The position numbers were made by a program, and so were the translations under genes. This document shows, in pieces, positions 41,902 through 52,756 of a stretch of DNA of 64,000 bases; position 1 is the stretch's first letter, and each line of letters starts with the position of its first letter. This stretch comes from Pseudomonas baetica (GTDB lineage Bacteria > Pseudomonadota > Gammaproteobacteria > Pseudomonadales > Pseudomonadaceae): the NCBI RefSeq assembly GCF_019733355.1, contig NZ_JAIHLQ010000010.1, forward strand, positions 62,001-126,000, given 5' to 3'. The notes beneath the pieces were generated by a model. The model worked only from the letters and a program-made list of their open reading frames with translations. It was not told the DNA's origin and did not search any database.

Positions 41902-43281
41902 ATGCAGCGGGTCATCAGGGATGCGCACGCCACACCGGAGGGGATGAGTGCGCTACAGGCGAAAGTTGCCCTCATTCAGAAACATTTTCCGCCCACCGCC
42001 GCCAGCCTTTTCGCCATACCGCGGATGGGCAGTGGCGATGTGCTGGAATGGTGGACCGAACTGGGTGGTCAGCCCACGCCATATGCCGAGCTTAGCGAGG
42101 ACGCGCAACGACGCTTGCTGCAAACCTATGAAGTGCGCCAGACGTCCCTTGGACAGTTGGCGGACGAGTTGCAAAAACGCGGTCAGCCCACTGTAGCCGA
42201 TGACTTGCGCAGCCTGTTGGGCAGCCCGGAGCTGGACAAGCTCTACAGTCTCAATGGTGAGCCACTGGTGGTGCGCTGGAACCAGCGACCACCGAAACCG
42301 GTTGTGCCGCCGGTGGTGCCGCTGGCACCGGTCGTAGCGCCCTCGCGTCGTGGCTGGTGGATCGCTGCGGCCCTGCTCGCGCTGCTGTTGTTGCTGTTGG
42401 CGCTGTTGCTCTGGTGGTTTCTACACCGCGAACCTGCGGTCATCGCGATTCCCCCGGCGGCCGTTGTGGCGCCGGTGGAGCAAGCGGTCGAACCGGTGCC
42501 TGAGCCTGTCCTGGAACCGGAACCCGTTCCTGAGCCGGAACCGATACCAGAACCCAAGCCTGTCCCGCCGCCAAAACCGGTTGTGGTTGCACCTGCGCCG
42601 ACGCTGGACAACTTCGCCTGCCGTAAAAAAGCACCGAATGCCGTTGTCCCGCAGTTTGTCGTGGTGCTCGATACCTCGGGGTCGATGGAACTGAACATCA
42701 ATTCGGTGAAAGCCGATGAGGACTGGTTTTTCGGCAACAACATGAACAAGTACCTCGACCCAAACCGAACGTTGCAGATTTTCGCCAAACCCAGCCGCAT
42801 GAATGTCGCCCAGGATTCGCTGGCCGGGATGATCAATGCGCTGGACCCGAAGATCGACACACGCCTGATCACCTTCAATGGATGCGAAAGCACGCCTGAC
42901 CAAGGGGTGTTCAAGTTTGCCGATCGTGCGCGCCTGATCAACGGTATTCGTGGTCTGGTGCCGAACCAGGGCACGCCGTTGGCGGACAGTCTGGCCAAAG
43001 CCGCCAGCAAGGTTGACGGGCGTAACAACGACGCGGTGATCGTGATGTTCGTCGACGGCGAAGACGGCTGTGAGAAGGATGTCTGTGCGGTGTCGCGTCG
43101 AATCGCCAAGGAGCAACCGCGCTTGCGCGTCAACGTGGTGAACATTGGTGCCGGCGGGCCTTCACAGTGCATTGCGAAAAACACCGGTGGCCGGGTTTAC
43201 GCCAGTACCAACGCGGTGGAACTGGCCAGACAGTTGAAATTGGCGAGCAAGGAAGTCGCCAGCAACGCCAAGTGTGACTGA
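41902..43281 (+). CDS. Bitopic von Willebrand factor A-domain protein
   Basis: 459 residues. A cytosolic N-terminal domain of about 150 residues is followed by a transmembrane helix (WWIAAALLALLLLLLALLLW, about 150-172). Next come a TonB-like Pro-Glu repeat linker (EPVPEPVLEPEPVPEPEPIP) and a periplasmic vWA domain with a complete MIDAS, FVVVLDTSGSMELNINS near 255, and VIVMFVDGEDGCEKDVC near 390. It shares design with SrfA and the 34077 protein. Separated from the rest by 57 bases and a hairpin, it is the last gene of the cluster. The linker length suggests reach across the periplasm. Confidence 0.85.
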   Translation: MQRVIRDAHATPEGMSALQAKVALIQKHFPPTAASLFAIPRMGSGDVLEWWTELGGQPTPYAELSEDAQRRLLQTYEVRQTSLGQLADELQKRGQPTVADDLRSLLGSPELDKLYSLNGEPLVVRWNQRPPKPVVPPVVPLAPVVAPSRRGWWIAAALLALLLLLLALLLWWFLHREPAVIAIPPAAVVAPVEQAVEPVPEPVLEPEPVPEPEPIPEPKPVPPPKPVVVAPAPTLDNFACRKKAPNAVVPQFVVVLDTSGSMELNINSVKADEDWFFGNNMNKYLDPNRTLQIFAKPSRMNVAQDSLAGMINALDPKIDTRLITFNGCESTPDQGVFKFADRARLINGIRGLVPNQGTPLADSLAKAASKVDGRNNDAVIVMFVDGEDGCEKDVCAVSRRIAKEQPRLRVNVVNIGAGGPSQCIAKNTGGRVYASTNAVELARQLKLASKEVASNAKCD

Positions 43282-43307
43282 CGTTCTTTGAGATTCAGAT
43301 AGCCCAA

Positions 43308-43371
43308 TCGCGAGCAGGCTCACGCCCACAGATCTTCTGACGACCTGTAGGCGTGAGCCTGCCAGCGATGG
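43308..43371. repeat. Diverged REP pair after the srf cluster
   Basis: TCGCGAGCAGGCTCACGCCC at 43309 and its imperfect mirror GGCGTGAGCCTGCCAGCGA at about 43350 form a hairpin with the inverted core AGGCTCACGCC/GGCGTGAGCCT. The sequence drifts from the REPIN consensus. It separates the convergent vWA and chemoreceptor genes. Confidence 0.7.
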
Positions 43372-43387
43372 CTACTTCAGCCACACC

Positions 43388-45364
43388 TCAACGAAAACGA
43401 TCAACCTCGGAACGCAAGTCCGCCGCCAATTTCTCAAGCTCTTTAGCCGTCACCGCAAGGTTGGAAACAACCTCACGCTGTTCACTGTTGGCCAACGCGA
43501 TGCTCTGCAAGTTGCTGCTCAGCAAGGTCGCCGTGCTGCTCTGCTCCTGGGTTGCGGTGGTAATCGCGGCAAACTGTTGCCCGGCCGAACGACTCTGCTC
43601 ATCGATCCGCGCCAGTGCCGAAGCAACGTTGGCATTACGCGACAAGCCTTCCTGCATCAGCACGTTGCCCTGCTCCATGGTGCTGATTGCGTTGCCGGTT
43701 TCCTGCTGGATGCTGTGAATCATGCTGGAAATTTCATCCGTCGCCTGACGGGTGCGCGAGGCCAGGCTGCGCACTTCATCAGCCACCACGGCAAAGCCGC
43801 GACCTTGTTCACCGGCACGGGCCGCTTCAATCGCCGCGTTGAGCGCCAGCAGGTTGGTCTGTTCGGCAATCGAGGTAATCACGCCGACAATGCCACCGAT
43901 TTCCTGGGAGCGCTGGCCGAGGGTGTTGATCACCGTGGCAGTGCTGTTCAGGGCGCCCGCGATTTGCTCAAGGGACGACGAAGCCTCTTCCATCGAGCTG
44001 CGACCAATCTGCGTTTGCTGGGCATTTTCCTGAGCCAGACGCTGAGTGGCACCCATGTTGTCGGCGATGTCCAGCGAGGTTGCGCTGAACTCTTCAACCG
44101 CACCGGCCATGCTGGTGATTTCGCCGGACTGCTGTTCCATACCGTCGTACGCGCCGCCGGACAGGCCGGAAAGTGCCTGCGCACGGCTGTTGACCTCTTC
44201 CGAGGCACGGCGGATGTGCTCGACCATGGTCGACAGCGCCTGGCTCATCTGGTTGAACGCGCGGGACAGCTGACCGATTTCATCATTGCTGGACACATTC
44301 AAACGCACGCTCAGATCACCGGCGCCCAGGGCTTCAGCCTGACGCACCAGGTCGCTCAATGGCGCGAGTTTGCTGCGCAGCAACCAGACCACGGAACCGA
44401 CCGCCAACAACATCGCCAGCAGGCTACCGATTGCCAGTTGGGTGCCGACGCTCCAGGTCACCGCGCGAATCTCGGCTTTCGGCATGCTTGCCACCACCGA
44501 CCACGGCCCGCCGTCGAACGGCACCGATACGCTGTAGAAGTCTTCAGCCTTGTCGCTCCAGAACTGGCCCTTGCCCGGCGTCTTGGTCAAACCGCTGATC
44601 ACTGCAATCGCTTGATCCAGCGCCTGCACGCCGGCTGGCGGAACCAGCCATTTGTTTTGCTCATCCAGCAATGCCAGCGAGCCCGTCTGGCCGATGCGGA
44701 AGCGCTTGAGGTTTTCAAATTGGGCGTTCTGCGCGTCGGTGTAGTCGAAACCAACGAACAGCACCGCAATCACCTTGCCGCTGCCGTCGCGCACCGGGGT
44801 GTATTGGGTCATATAGGAGCGATCGAACAGCACGGCACGACCCACGTAGCCCTGCCCTGCCATCAACTTCGCATAGGCCGGGTGAGTGTGATCAAGCAAA
44901 GTACCGATGGCGCGCGTGCCGTCCTGTTTGGTCAACGAGGTGCTGACCCGCACGAAATCTTCGCCGCTGCGTACAAACAGCGTGGCGACGCCGGCGGTCA
45001 TCTGCTGGAACTCGTCAACTTCCTTGAAGTTGTTGTTCATCACTTCGCTGCCCAGGTGCAGGCCCGGCGTCTGGGTGCCGGCAACCGTCACCGGCTCACT
45101 CGGGTGAATGCTCAAACCTGTGCTGAATCGCTTTTCGAACAACCCGCTCAGGCGCTGCGTGCTTTCACGCAAGGTGCCGTGGAAAGTGCTCAGTTGGTCC
45201 GCCAGCAGGCGGGCCTCACTGGCCAGATGCTCTTCACGAGTGGCGAGGTTGGCGGTATCCAGCGAACGCAGGGCGAAAACCGTACTGCCGCTGATGACAA
45301 TCGCCAATATCACAGCGAGCGCGAGGCCCAGTTGTGAGGCGATCCGGGCGCGAGGTTGAGACAT
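43388..45364 (-). CDS. Methyl-accepting chemotaxis protein with Cache sensor
   Basis: 658 residues from the ATG at 45364. One transmembrane helix near 15-35, a large periplasmic Cache3-Cache2-type sensor (about 40-300, with [20 protein letters not shown] and [20 protein letters not shown]), a second helix near 315, a HAMP domain and the cytosolic signalling tip with [20 protein letters not shown] and [12 protein letters not shown], which contact CheA and CheW. There is no C-terminal CheR-binding pentapeptide. Ligand unknown. The longer upstream open frame is not supported because [16 protein letters not shown] is the natural start. Confidence 0.93.
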   Translation of the reverse strand: MSQPRARIASQLGLALAVILAIVISGSTVFALRSLDTANLATREEHLASEARLLADQLSTFHGTLRESTQRLSGLFEKRFSTGLSIHPSEPVTVAGTQTPGLHLGSEVMNNNFKEVDEFQQMTAGVATLFVRSGEDFVRVSTSLTKQDGTRAIGTLLDHTHPAYAKLMAGQGYVGRAVLFDRSYMTQYTPVRDGSGKVIAVLFVGFDYTDAQNAQFENLKRFRIGQTGSLALLDEQNKWLVPPAGVQALDQAIAVISGLTKTPGKGQFWSDKAEDFYSVSVPFDGGPWSVVASMPKAEIRAVTWSVGTQLAIGSLLAMLLAVGSVVWLLRSKLAPLSDLVRQAEALGAGDLSVRLNVSSNDEIGQLSRAFNQMSQALSTMVEHIRRASEEVNSRAQALSGLSGGAYDGMEQQSGEITSMAGAVEEFSATSLDIADNMGATQRLAQENAQQTQIGRSSMEEASSSLEQIAGALNSTATVINTLGQRSQEIGGIVGVITSIAEQTNLLALNAAIEAARAGEQGRGFAVVADEVRSLASRTRQATDEISSMIHSIQQETGNAISTMEQGNVLMQEGLSRNANVASALARIDEQSRSAGQQFAAITTATQEQSSTATLLSSNLQSIALANSEQREVVSNLAVTAKELEKLAADLRSEVDRFR

Positions 45365-45551
45365 GGATAGCTCCTGGCCGAGCCACCGGATCCTCCTTGA
45401 TCGCAGCACTTGCTCGGAAAATTCTAAGAATGGGGTGAATCGCGGACACCGGCACGACGGTTCCACAAGCACGTATTCGGCGCAAAAGCCCAATACTTGA
45501 GCAATAAGCAGGGTTATGGCACAAGGCCGGCATTGTGAGGGCTCGAACGTT

Positions 45552-46472
45552 TCAGCTCAAGCGTACGACGGTCGGCAATTCCATGGCGCGGACTTCACCT
45601 TGCAAAAAATCACTCAGACGGCGCAAACGTTCACCTCCCGGACGGGTTTTGGGCCAGACCAGGAAATAGTTGAGTCCACTGGCAACCGCGGTCGGCCACG
45701 GCAAACTCAAGCGACCTTGCGCGACATCTTCGGCGACCATCAGCAGATCCCCCATCGACACGCCATAACCCCGAGCCGCCGCGATCATGCCAAGCTCCAG
45801 CGTATCGAACACCTGCCCGCCCTTGAGCGACACCTGATCGGACAGCCCCATGCACTCCAGCCAACTGCGCCAATCGCGTCGATCCGGGGTCGGGTGCAAT
45901 AACTCGGTGGACGCCAGTCGCGCGACGTCCCACGGCTGGTCATTGAGAAGATTGGGGGCACCCACCGGGATCAGTTCTTCGGGAAACAGCAGGCTGGCCT
46001 CCCAGTCCGGCGGGAAATGGCCGTCGCTCAGCAGAACGGCACAGTCAAAGGGCTCATCGTTGAAATCCACCGAATCCACATCCATCCAGGCACTGGTCAA
46101 TTGCACCTCATTGCCCGGTTGCAAATGGCGGAAGCGACTGAGCCGTGCCAGCAGCCAGCGCATGGTCAGCGTTGACGGGGCTTTCATGCGCAGGATGTCG
46201 TCCTCGGCGCGCAAGGTGTTGCAGGCCCGCTCAAGGGCGGTAAAACCTTCACGGATGCCCGGCAACAGCATGCGCGCCGACTCGGTGAGTTGCAGGTTGC
46301 GCCCGCTGCGGTGAAACAAGCGGCAGGCAAAATGATCCTCAAGCGTGCGAATGTGCCGACTCACTGCACTTTGGGTGATCGACAGCTCTTCAGCGGCGCG
46401 CGTAAACGAGCTGTGCCGCGCCGCCGCTTCAAATGCGCGCAGGGCATACAAAGGAGGAAGGCGACGAGACAT
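45552..46472 (-). CDS. LysR-family regulator (GcvA-like)
   Basis: 306 residues with an N-terminal winged helix ([40 protein letters not shown]) of the GcvA/AmpR/TrpI subgroup and a C-terminal effector domain. It is divergent from a MATE exporter whose start lies 160 bases away, so control of that gene is possible. The LysR-type T-N11-A sites would lie in this gap; none stands out to me. Confidence 0.9.
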   Translation of the reverse strand: MSRRLPPLYALRAFEAAARHSSFTRAAEELSITQSAVSRHIRTLEDHFACRLFHRSGRNLQLTESARMLLPGIREGFTALERACNTLRAEDDILRMKAPSTLTMRWLLARLSRFRHLQPGNEVQLTSAWMDVDSVDFNDEPFDCAVLLSDGHFPPDWEASLLFPEELIPVGAPNLLNDQPWDVARLASTELLHPTPDRRDWRSWLECMGLSDQVSLKGGQVFDTLELGMIAAARGYGVSMGDLLMVAEDVAQGRLSLPWPTAVASGLNYFLVWPKTRPGGERLRRLSDFLQGEVRAMELPTVVRLS

Positions 46473-46631
46473 TCAGAAAGCTCCTATAGCGGGACGAGAG
46501 CAACTTAGCAGAATCCGCTCAGGATGAGTTTTAATCATGCCACCCATCCTTTTTATCCCTTTGTGCTATCGCGAGCATGCGCCGAGAATCGACGGTCTCC
46601 AGTTCCCTCTGTCAATCGAGTGGTGATGACC

Positions 46632-48026
46632 ATGCAGCATCCTGTGCGTACCGAACTCTGGGCCATCCTGCGGCTGGCAGGGCCGCTGATTGCTTCACAG
46701 TTGGCGCACATGCTGATGGTACTGACCGACACGTTGATGATGGCGCGCTTGAGTCCCGAGGCTCTGGCTGGCGGCGGTCTCGGCGCGGCGACTTACTCGT
46801 TCGTGTCGATTTTCTGCATCGGCGTGATCGCTGCAGTCGGTACGCTGGTGGCGATCCGCAAGGGCGCGGGCGACATCATCGGTGTCGCACGCCTGACCCA
46901 GGCCGGGTTGTGGCTGGCGTGGCTGATGGCATTGGGCGCCGGGCTGCTGCTCTGGAACCTCAAACCGGTGCTGCTGCTGTTCGGCCAGACCGAAACCAAC
47001 GTCAACGCTGCGGGCCAGTTCCTGATTGCGCTGCCATTCGCCCTGCCCGGCTATTTGAGTTTCATGGCCCTGCGCGGCTTCACCAGCGCGATTGGCCGGG
47101 CGACCCCGGTCATGGTCATCAGTCTGGCCGGCACTGTGGCCAACTTCCTGCTCAATTACGCACTGATCACTGGCATGTTCGGCCTGCCGAAACTCGGGCT
47201 GATGGGCATCGGTCTGGTCACGGCGATTGTTGCCAACTGCATGGCGCTGGCACTGGCCTGGCACATCCGTCGGCACCCGGCCTATGACGCTTATCCGTTG
47301 CGCGCCGGCCTGTCGCGGCCTAACCGCCAATACCTCAAAGAGCTGTGGCGCCTCGGCCTGCCGATTGGCGGCACCTATGCGGTGGAAGTCGGGTTGTTCG
47401 CCTTCGCGGCGCTGTGCATGGGCACCATGGGCAGTACGCAGTTGGGCGCGCATCAGATCGCTCTGCAGATCGTTTCGGTGGCGTTCATGGTGCCGGCGGG
47501 ATTGTCGTACGCGATCACCATGCGCATCGGTCAGCATTACGGCGCCGGGCAACTGAACGATGCGCGGATGTCCGGGCGGGTCGGGATCGTGTTCGGCGCG
47601 GTGGCCATGCTCGGGTTTGCGATGGTCTTCTGGCTGCTGCCAAATCAGTTGGTCGGCCTGTTCCTCGATCACAGTGATCCGGCGTTCGCCGAGGTGATCA
47701 GGCTGGCGGTGAGCCTGCTGGCAGTGGCGGCGTGGTTCGAGTTGTTCGATGGCACACAGACGATTGCGATGGGCTGCATTCGCGGCTTGAAGGACGCGAA
47801 GACTACATTTCTGGTCGGGCTCGGTTGCTATTGGTTGATCGGTGCGCCGGCGGCCTGGTGGATGGCGTTTCACCTGAATTGGGGACCGACGGGGGTCTGG
47901 TGGGGGCTGGCGCTGGGGCTGGCGTGTGCGGCAGTGAGTTTGACGCTGGCGTTTGAATGGAAAATGAAGCGGATGATTCGGCGTGAGCCGCAATCGCAAG
48001 GCTTCAATATCCCCCAGCCTGAATAA
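46632..48026 (+). CDS. MATE-family multidrug exporter (NorM-like)
   Basis: 464 residues with about twelve transmembrane helices. The start is MQHPVRTELWAILRLAGPLI, with the MATE pattern LAHMLMVLTDTLMMARLSPE and the internal repeat VEVGLFAFAALCMGTMGSTQ. It exports cationic drugs or metabolites using Na+ or H+. The ATG at 46632 has GAGTGG eight bases before it; an ATG two codons earlier is too close. The longer open frame (from 46524) has no family similarity. Divergent from the LysR gene. Confidence 0.9.
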   Translation: MQHPVRTELWAILRLAGPLIASQLAHMLMVLTDTLMMARLSPEALAGGGLGAATYSFVSIFCIGVIAAVGTLVAIRKGAGDIIGVARLTQAGLWLAWLMALGAGLLLWNLKPVLLLFGQTETNVNAAGQFLIALPFALPGYLSFMALRGFTSAIGRATPVMVISLAGTVANFLLNYALITGMFGLPKLGLMGIGLVTAIVANCMALALAWHIRRHPAYDAYPLRAGLSRPNRQYLKELWRLGLPIGGTYAVEVGLFAFAALCMGTMGSTQLGAHQIALQIVSVAFMVPAGLSYAITMRIGQHYGAGQLNDARMSGRVGIVFGAVAMLGFAMVFWLLPNQLVGLFLDHSDPAFAEVIRLAVSLLAVAAWFELFDGTQTIAMGCIRGLKDAKTTFLVGLGCYWLIGAPAAWWMAFHLNWGPTGVWWGLALGLACAAVSLTLAFEWKMKRMIRREPQSQGFNIPQPE

Positions 48027-48051
48027 GTTTCACCCCGTGGGAGTTATGTGG

Positions 48052-49725
48052 TCAGCTCACGATTTCGAGGGCTGGCTGTTGGCTGGATCCAAACGTCAGG
48101 TACTCAACCAACTCCGCCAACGGCAACGGCCGGCTGATCAGATAACCCTGCACCTGATCGCAAGCAAAGCCGCGCAACAACTCCAGCTGTTCTGGGGTTT
48201 CCACCCCTTCGGCCACCACTTCCAGATGCAAGTTGTGCGCGAGGTTGATCATCGCGTGCACCAGTTTGCGGTTCTCTTCGCGCTGTTCCATGCCACCGAC
48301 GAAGCTCTTGTCGATCTTCAGCAAGGTGATCGGCAGGCTGTTGAGGTGCACAAACGACGAAAAACCGGTGCCGAAATCATCCAGCGAGAAGCGCACGCCG
48401 AGGCGACCGAGGGCGTCCATGGTCTGCTTGACCAGATCGCTGCGGCGCATGACGGCCGTTTCGGTGAGTTCGAATTCCAGCCACTGCGCCTCGACGCCAC
48501 GCTCGGCGATCAAACGGCTGAGGGTCGGCAGCAACTGACTGTCCTGAAACTGCCGGAAAGAGAGGTTGATCGCCATGTGCAGCGCTGGCAGTCCGCGCTC
48601 GCGCAGCGCCTGCATGTCCCGCAGCGCCCGGGAAATCACCCAGTAACCGAGCGGCACGATCAAACCGCTCTGCTCAGCCAGCGGCACGAATTCGCTGGGC
48701 GGCAACAGACCACGCTCGCCATGACGCCAGCGCACCAGGGCTTCGAGGCCGACGATCTGCCCGTCTGCAAGATTCAAACGTGGCTGGTAATGCAGCTCCA
48801 GCTCATCGCGGCGCAAAGCCCGGCGCAACTCGCTTTCCAGGTCAGCCATGCTTCGCGCGTTGCGGTTGATGCGCTCGTTGAAGATATGAAAGGTGCAGCC
48901 CTGCGTACTCTTGGCTTGCTGCATGGCGATGTGCGCGTGCCACATCAGCGGATCGGCGCCGCCCTGGGCTCGGGCATGTGCAATACCAAGGCTGGAGCCG
49001 ATCAGCAGGCTTTCGCCATCGACCCAATAAGGTTCGGCCAAGGCTTCGGTGATGCGTTCGGCCATCCACTCGGCGCGTTGCGGGGCCCGACGGGTGTCGA
49101 TCAATAAGGCAAATTCGTCGCTGCCCAACCGCGCCAACTGATCGCCGGCCTCCAGCTGACTTTTCAGCCTCGACACCACTTGCAGGATCAAGCGGTCGCC
49201 GGCCTGATGGCCGAGGGCGTCGTTGGCGTGGCGGAAGTTGTCGAGATCAAGATGCCCGAGCGCCAGACCACGGCCGTCGTTTTCCGCGAGGCGCGCCGCG
49301 AGCAAGGTCTGAAAACCCTGACGATTGGCGATACCGGTCAGCGGATCCTGTTCGGCGAGGCGTTGCAGGGTGTTTTCCAGCACGCCGCGTTCGCGCACAT
49401 GGCGCAGGCAACGACGCAGCATGCCGGCGTCAAGGGCGTCGAACACCAGCCAGTCGCTGACGCCAACGGGCGCCGTGGCGGGCTCTTGGTCCAGCAACAA
49501 TACCGTCGGCAGGCTGCAACGACCAGGGAGCGGTTGCAACGCGGGAACGGTCAACAGCACCGCGTGGCGGTTGTCTTCGAACAAACGGCTGACCGACTCC
49601 CAGCTCGGCGCGCTGATCAGCACCGCCGCGCTCCCCATCGGAGCCAGACACTCACGCAATAACGCTGTCCACGCTGGCTCTTCGGCCAGTAGCAGCAAAC
49701 GCAAGGGTTCGACAGGCGTAGACAA
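48052..49725 (-). CDS. GGDEF/EAL protein, probable c-di-GMP phosphodiesterase
   Basis: 557 residues. An N-terminal receiver-like region of about 115 residues lacks obvious phosphorylation residues. The GGDEF domain is degenerate (RLGSDEFALLI in place of GGDEF), so cyclase activity is unlikely. The EAL domain is complete: LEALVRW, then FRQFQDS, ELTETAVM, LDDFGTGFSSF, KIDKSFVGGM and AEGVETPEQ. It should hydrolyse cyclic di-GMP. Its position just before rep corresponds, as far as I recall, to PA5295 (ProE) of P. aeruginosa. No membrane helix; cytosolic. Confidence 0.9.
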   Translation of the reverse strand: MSTPVEPLRLLLLAEEPAWTALLRECLAPMGSAAVLISAPSWESVSRLFEDNRHAVLLTVPALQPLPGRCSLPTVLLLDQEPATAPVGVSDWLVFDALDAGMLRRCLRHVRERGVLENTLQRLAEQDPLTGIANRQGFQTLLAARLAENDGRGLALGHLDLDNFRHANDALGHQAGDRLILQVVSRLKSQLEAGDQLARLGSDEFALLIDTRRAPQRAEWMAERITEALAEPYWVDGESLLIGSSLGIAHARAQGGADPLMWHAHIAMQQAKSTQGCTFHIFNERINRNARSMADLESELRRALRRDELELHYQPRLNLADGQIVGLEALVRWRHGERGLLPPSEFVPLAEQSGLIVPLGYWVISRALRDMQALRERGLPALHMAINLSFRQFQDSQLLPTLSRLIAERGVEAQWLEFELTETAVMRRSDLVKQTMDALGRLGVRFSLDDFGTGFSSFVHLNSLPITLLKIDKSFVGGMEQREENRKLVHAMINLAHNLHLEVVAEGVETPEQLELLRGFACDQVQGYLISRPLPLAELVEYLTFGSSQQPALEIVS

Positions 49726-49987
49726 GCTAGCTCCCTAGACTCTGCAATGATGTGGGCGGGGCATTATGCCGTTGCGCCGTTCAATGACCAAATGACAACG
49801 GTTATCAGAACGTTATTTTTTGTCACGAATGAGAACATTAGCCGCAAAATCTCCGCGCATCCTGCGTGAAAGTAACAAAACCGGCAAATTTGAATCGCGT
49901 GGTGCGTCACAAGTCGGACAGAGCAGCACAATTCTCTGAGCCTGTTAAAATGCCGGCCCATTTCGTCAACGACTCCCGAATTTTCGT

Positions 49988-51997
49988 ATGTCCCGACTCA
50001 ATCCCCGGCAGCAAGAAGCCGTGAACTACGTCGGCGGCCCTCTATTGGTGCTCGCCGGTGCTGGCTCCGGCAAGACCAGCGTGATCACGCGCAAAATCGC
50101 GCACCTGATCCAGAACTGCGGCATCCGCGCCCAGTACATCGTCGCCATGACCTTTACCAACAAGGCCGCACGCGAGATGAAAGAGCGGGTCGGCACCCTA
50201 CTGCGGGCCGGCGAGGGGCGTGGCCTGACGGTCTGCACCTTCCACAACCTGGGCCTGAACATCATCCGCAAGGAACACGCGCGGCTGGGCTACAAACCCG
50301 GTTTCTCGATTTTCGACGAGACCGACGTGAAGTCCTTGATGACCGATATCATGCAAAAGGAATACGCGGGCGAGGACGGCGTCGACGAGATCAAGAACAT
50401 GATCGGCGCCTGGAAAAACGACCTGATCCTGCCGCCCCAGGCGCTGGAGAACGCACGTAATCCCAAGGAGCAGACCGCCGCCATCGTCTACACCCACTAT
50501 CAGCGCACGCTCAAGGCGTTCAACGCGGTGGACTTCGACGACCTGATTCTGCTGCCGGTGAAGCTCTTCGAAGAGCACGCCGACATTCTCGAAAAGTGGC
50601 AGAACAAGGTGCGTTACCTGCTGGTCGACGAATACCAGGACACCAACGCCAGCCAGTACCTGCTGGTGAAAATGCTCATCGGCAAGCGTAACCAGTTCAC
50701 CGTGGTGGGCGACGACGACCAGTCGATCTACGCCTGGCGCGGTGCGCGCCCGGAAAACCTGATGCTGCTCAAGGACGACTATCCGTCCCTGAAAGTGGTG
50801 ATGCTGGAGCAGAACTACCGCTCCACCAGCCGCATTCTGCGTTGCGCCAACGTGCTGATCTCGAACAACCCGCACGAATTCGAAAAACAGCTGTGGAGTG
50901 AGATGGGCCACGGCGACGAGATCCGTGTGATCCGCTGCCGCAACGAGGACGCCGAAGCCGAGCGCGTGGCCATGGAAATCCTCAGCCTGCACTTGCGCAC
51001 CGACCGGCCGTACAGCGATTTCGCGATCCTCTATCGCGGTAACTATCAGGCCAAACTGATCGAACTGAAGTTGCAGCACCACCAGGTGCCTTACCGCTTG
51101 AGCGGCGGCAACAGCTTCTTCGGCCGCCAGGAAGTAAAAGACCTGATGGCCTACTTCCGGCTGATCGTGAACCCGGATGACGACAACGCCTTCCTGCGGG
51201 TGATCAACGTGCCGCGCCGCGAAATCGGCTCGACCACCCTGGAAAAACTCGGCAACTACGCCACCGAACGCAAGATCTCGATGTACGCCGCCACCAACGA
51301 AATCGGTCTGGGCGAGCATCTCGACAGCCGCTTCACCGATCGCCTCTCGCGTTTCAAGCGCTTCATGGACAAGGTCCGTGAGCAGTGCGCCGGCGAAGAT
51401 CCGATCTCAGCCCTGCGCAGCATGGTCATGGACATCGACTACGAGAACTGGCTGCGCACCAACAGCTCCAGTGACAAGGCTGCCGATTACCGGATGAGCA
51501 ACGTCTGGTTCCTGATCGAGGCGTTGAAAAACACCCTTGAGAAGGACGAAGAAGGCGAAATGACTGTCGAAGACGCCATCGGCAAACTGGTCCTGCGCGA
51601 CATGCTCGAGCGCCAGCAGGAAGAAGAGGACGGCGCCGAAGGCGTGCAGATGATGACCCTGCATGCGTCCAAGGGTCTGGAATTCCCCTACGTGTTCATC
51701 ATGGGCATGGAAGAGGAAATCCTCCCGCACCGCTCCAGCATCGAAGCCGACACCATCGAAGAAGAACGCCGTCTGGCCTACGTGGGCATCACCCGCGCCC
51801 GTCAGACCCTGGCCTTCACCTTCGCCGCCAAGCGCAAGCAGTACGGCGAGATCATCGATTGCGCGCCCAGCCGTTTCCTCGATGAGCTGCCACCGGACGA
51901 TCTGGCGTGGGAAGGCAACGACGACACACCGACCGAAGTCAAAGCCGTGCGCGGCAACAACGCATTGGCCGATATACGCGCGATGCTAAAGCGCTAG
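49988..51997 (+). CDS. rep: ATP-dependent DNA helicase Rep
   Basis: 669 residues, superfamily 1A 3'-5' helicase that helps the replisome pass DNA-bound proteins. Motif I is VLAGAGSGKTSVITRKI, motif II is LLVDEYQDTNASQ, motif III is GDDDQSIYAWRGA, and further motifs include MMTLHASKGLEFPYVFI and AYVGITRARQTL. Length and the tight match of RLNPRQQEAVNYVGGPLLVL with Rep separate it from UvrD. It is a single gene with about 260 bases of upstream DNA in which I see no further gene. Confidence 0.95.
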   Translation: MSRLNPRQQEAVNYVGGPLLVLAGAGSGKTSVITRKIAHLIQNCGIRAQYIVAMTFTNKAAREMKERVGTLLRAGEGRGLTVCTFHNLGLNIIRKEHARLGYKPGFSIFDETDVKSLMTDIMQKEYAGEDGVDEIKNMIGAWKNDLILPPQALENARNPKEQTAAIVYTHYQRTLKAFNAVDFDDLILLPVKLFEEHADILEKWQNKVRYLLVDEYQDTNASQYLLVKMLIGKRNQFTVVGDDDQSIYAWRGARPENLMLLKDDYPSLKVVMLEQNYRSTSRILRCANVLISNNPHEFEKQLWSEMGHGDEIRVIRCRNEDAEAERVAMEILSLHLRTDRPYSDFAILYRGNYQAKLIELKLQHHQVPYRLSGGNSFFGRQEVKDLMAYFRLIVNPDDDNAFLRVINVPRREIGSTTLEKLGNYATERKISMYAATNEIGLGEHLDSRFTDRLSRFKRFMDKVREQCAGEDPISALRSMVMDIDYENWLRTNSSSDKAADYRMSNVWFLIEALKNTLEKDEEGEMTVEDAIGKLVLRDMLERQQEEEDGAEGVQMMTLHASKGLEFPYVFIMGMEEEILPHRSSIEADTIEEERRLAYVGITRARQTLAFTFAAKRKQYGEIIDCAPSRFLDELPPDDLAWEGNDDTPTEVKAVRGNNALADIRAMLKR

Positions 51998-52003
51998 AAT
52001 TGA

Positions 52004-52630
<627 letters not shown>

Positions 52631-52642
52631 AGCCACACCGCC

Positions 52643-52737
52643 CCCCTGTGGGAGCGGGCTTGCTCGCGAATGCTTAGTGTCAGTCGAGATCCTGGTTGAC
52701 TGATTCACCGCTTTCGCGAGCAAGCCCGCTCCCACAG
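52643..52737. repeat. REPIN after xpt
   Basis: CCCCTGTGGGAGCGGGCTTG at about 52644, continuing CTCGCGAA, and its mirror TTCGCGAGCAAGCCCGCTCC ending CACAG at 52737. One of the cleanest copies in the window, placed between two convergent genes. Confidence 0.9.
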
Positions 52738-52756
52738 TTGGTTTTGCAGCAGGCCG

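Noticed and set aside
43577..45337. 586-codon plus-strand frame opposite the chemoreceptor
   Set aside because: Shadow frame; the chemoreceptor has complete HAMP and signalling domains on the minus strand.
49764..49961. 65-codon minus-strand frame upstream of rep
   Set aside because: No ribosome binding site and no motif; it lies in the intergenic region of two divergent genes and contains likely promoter DNA.
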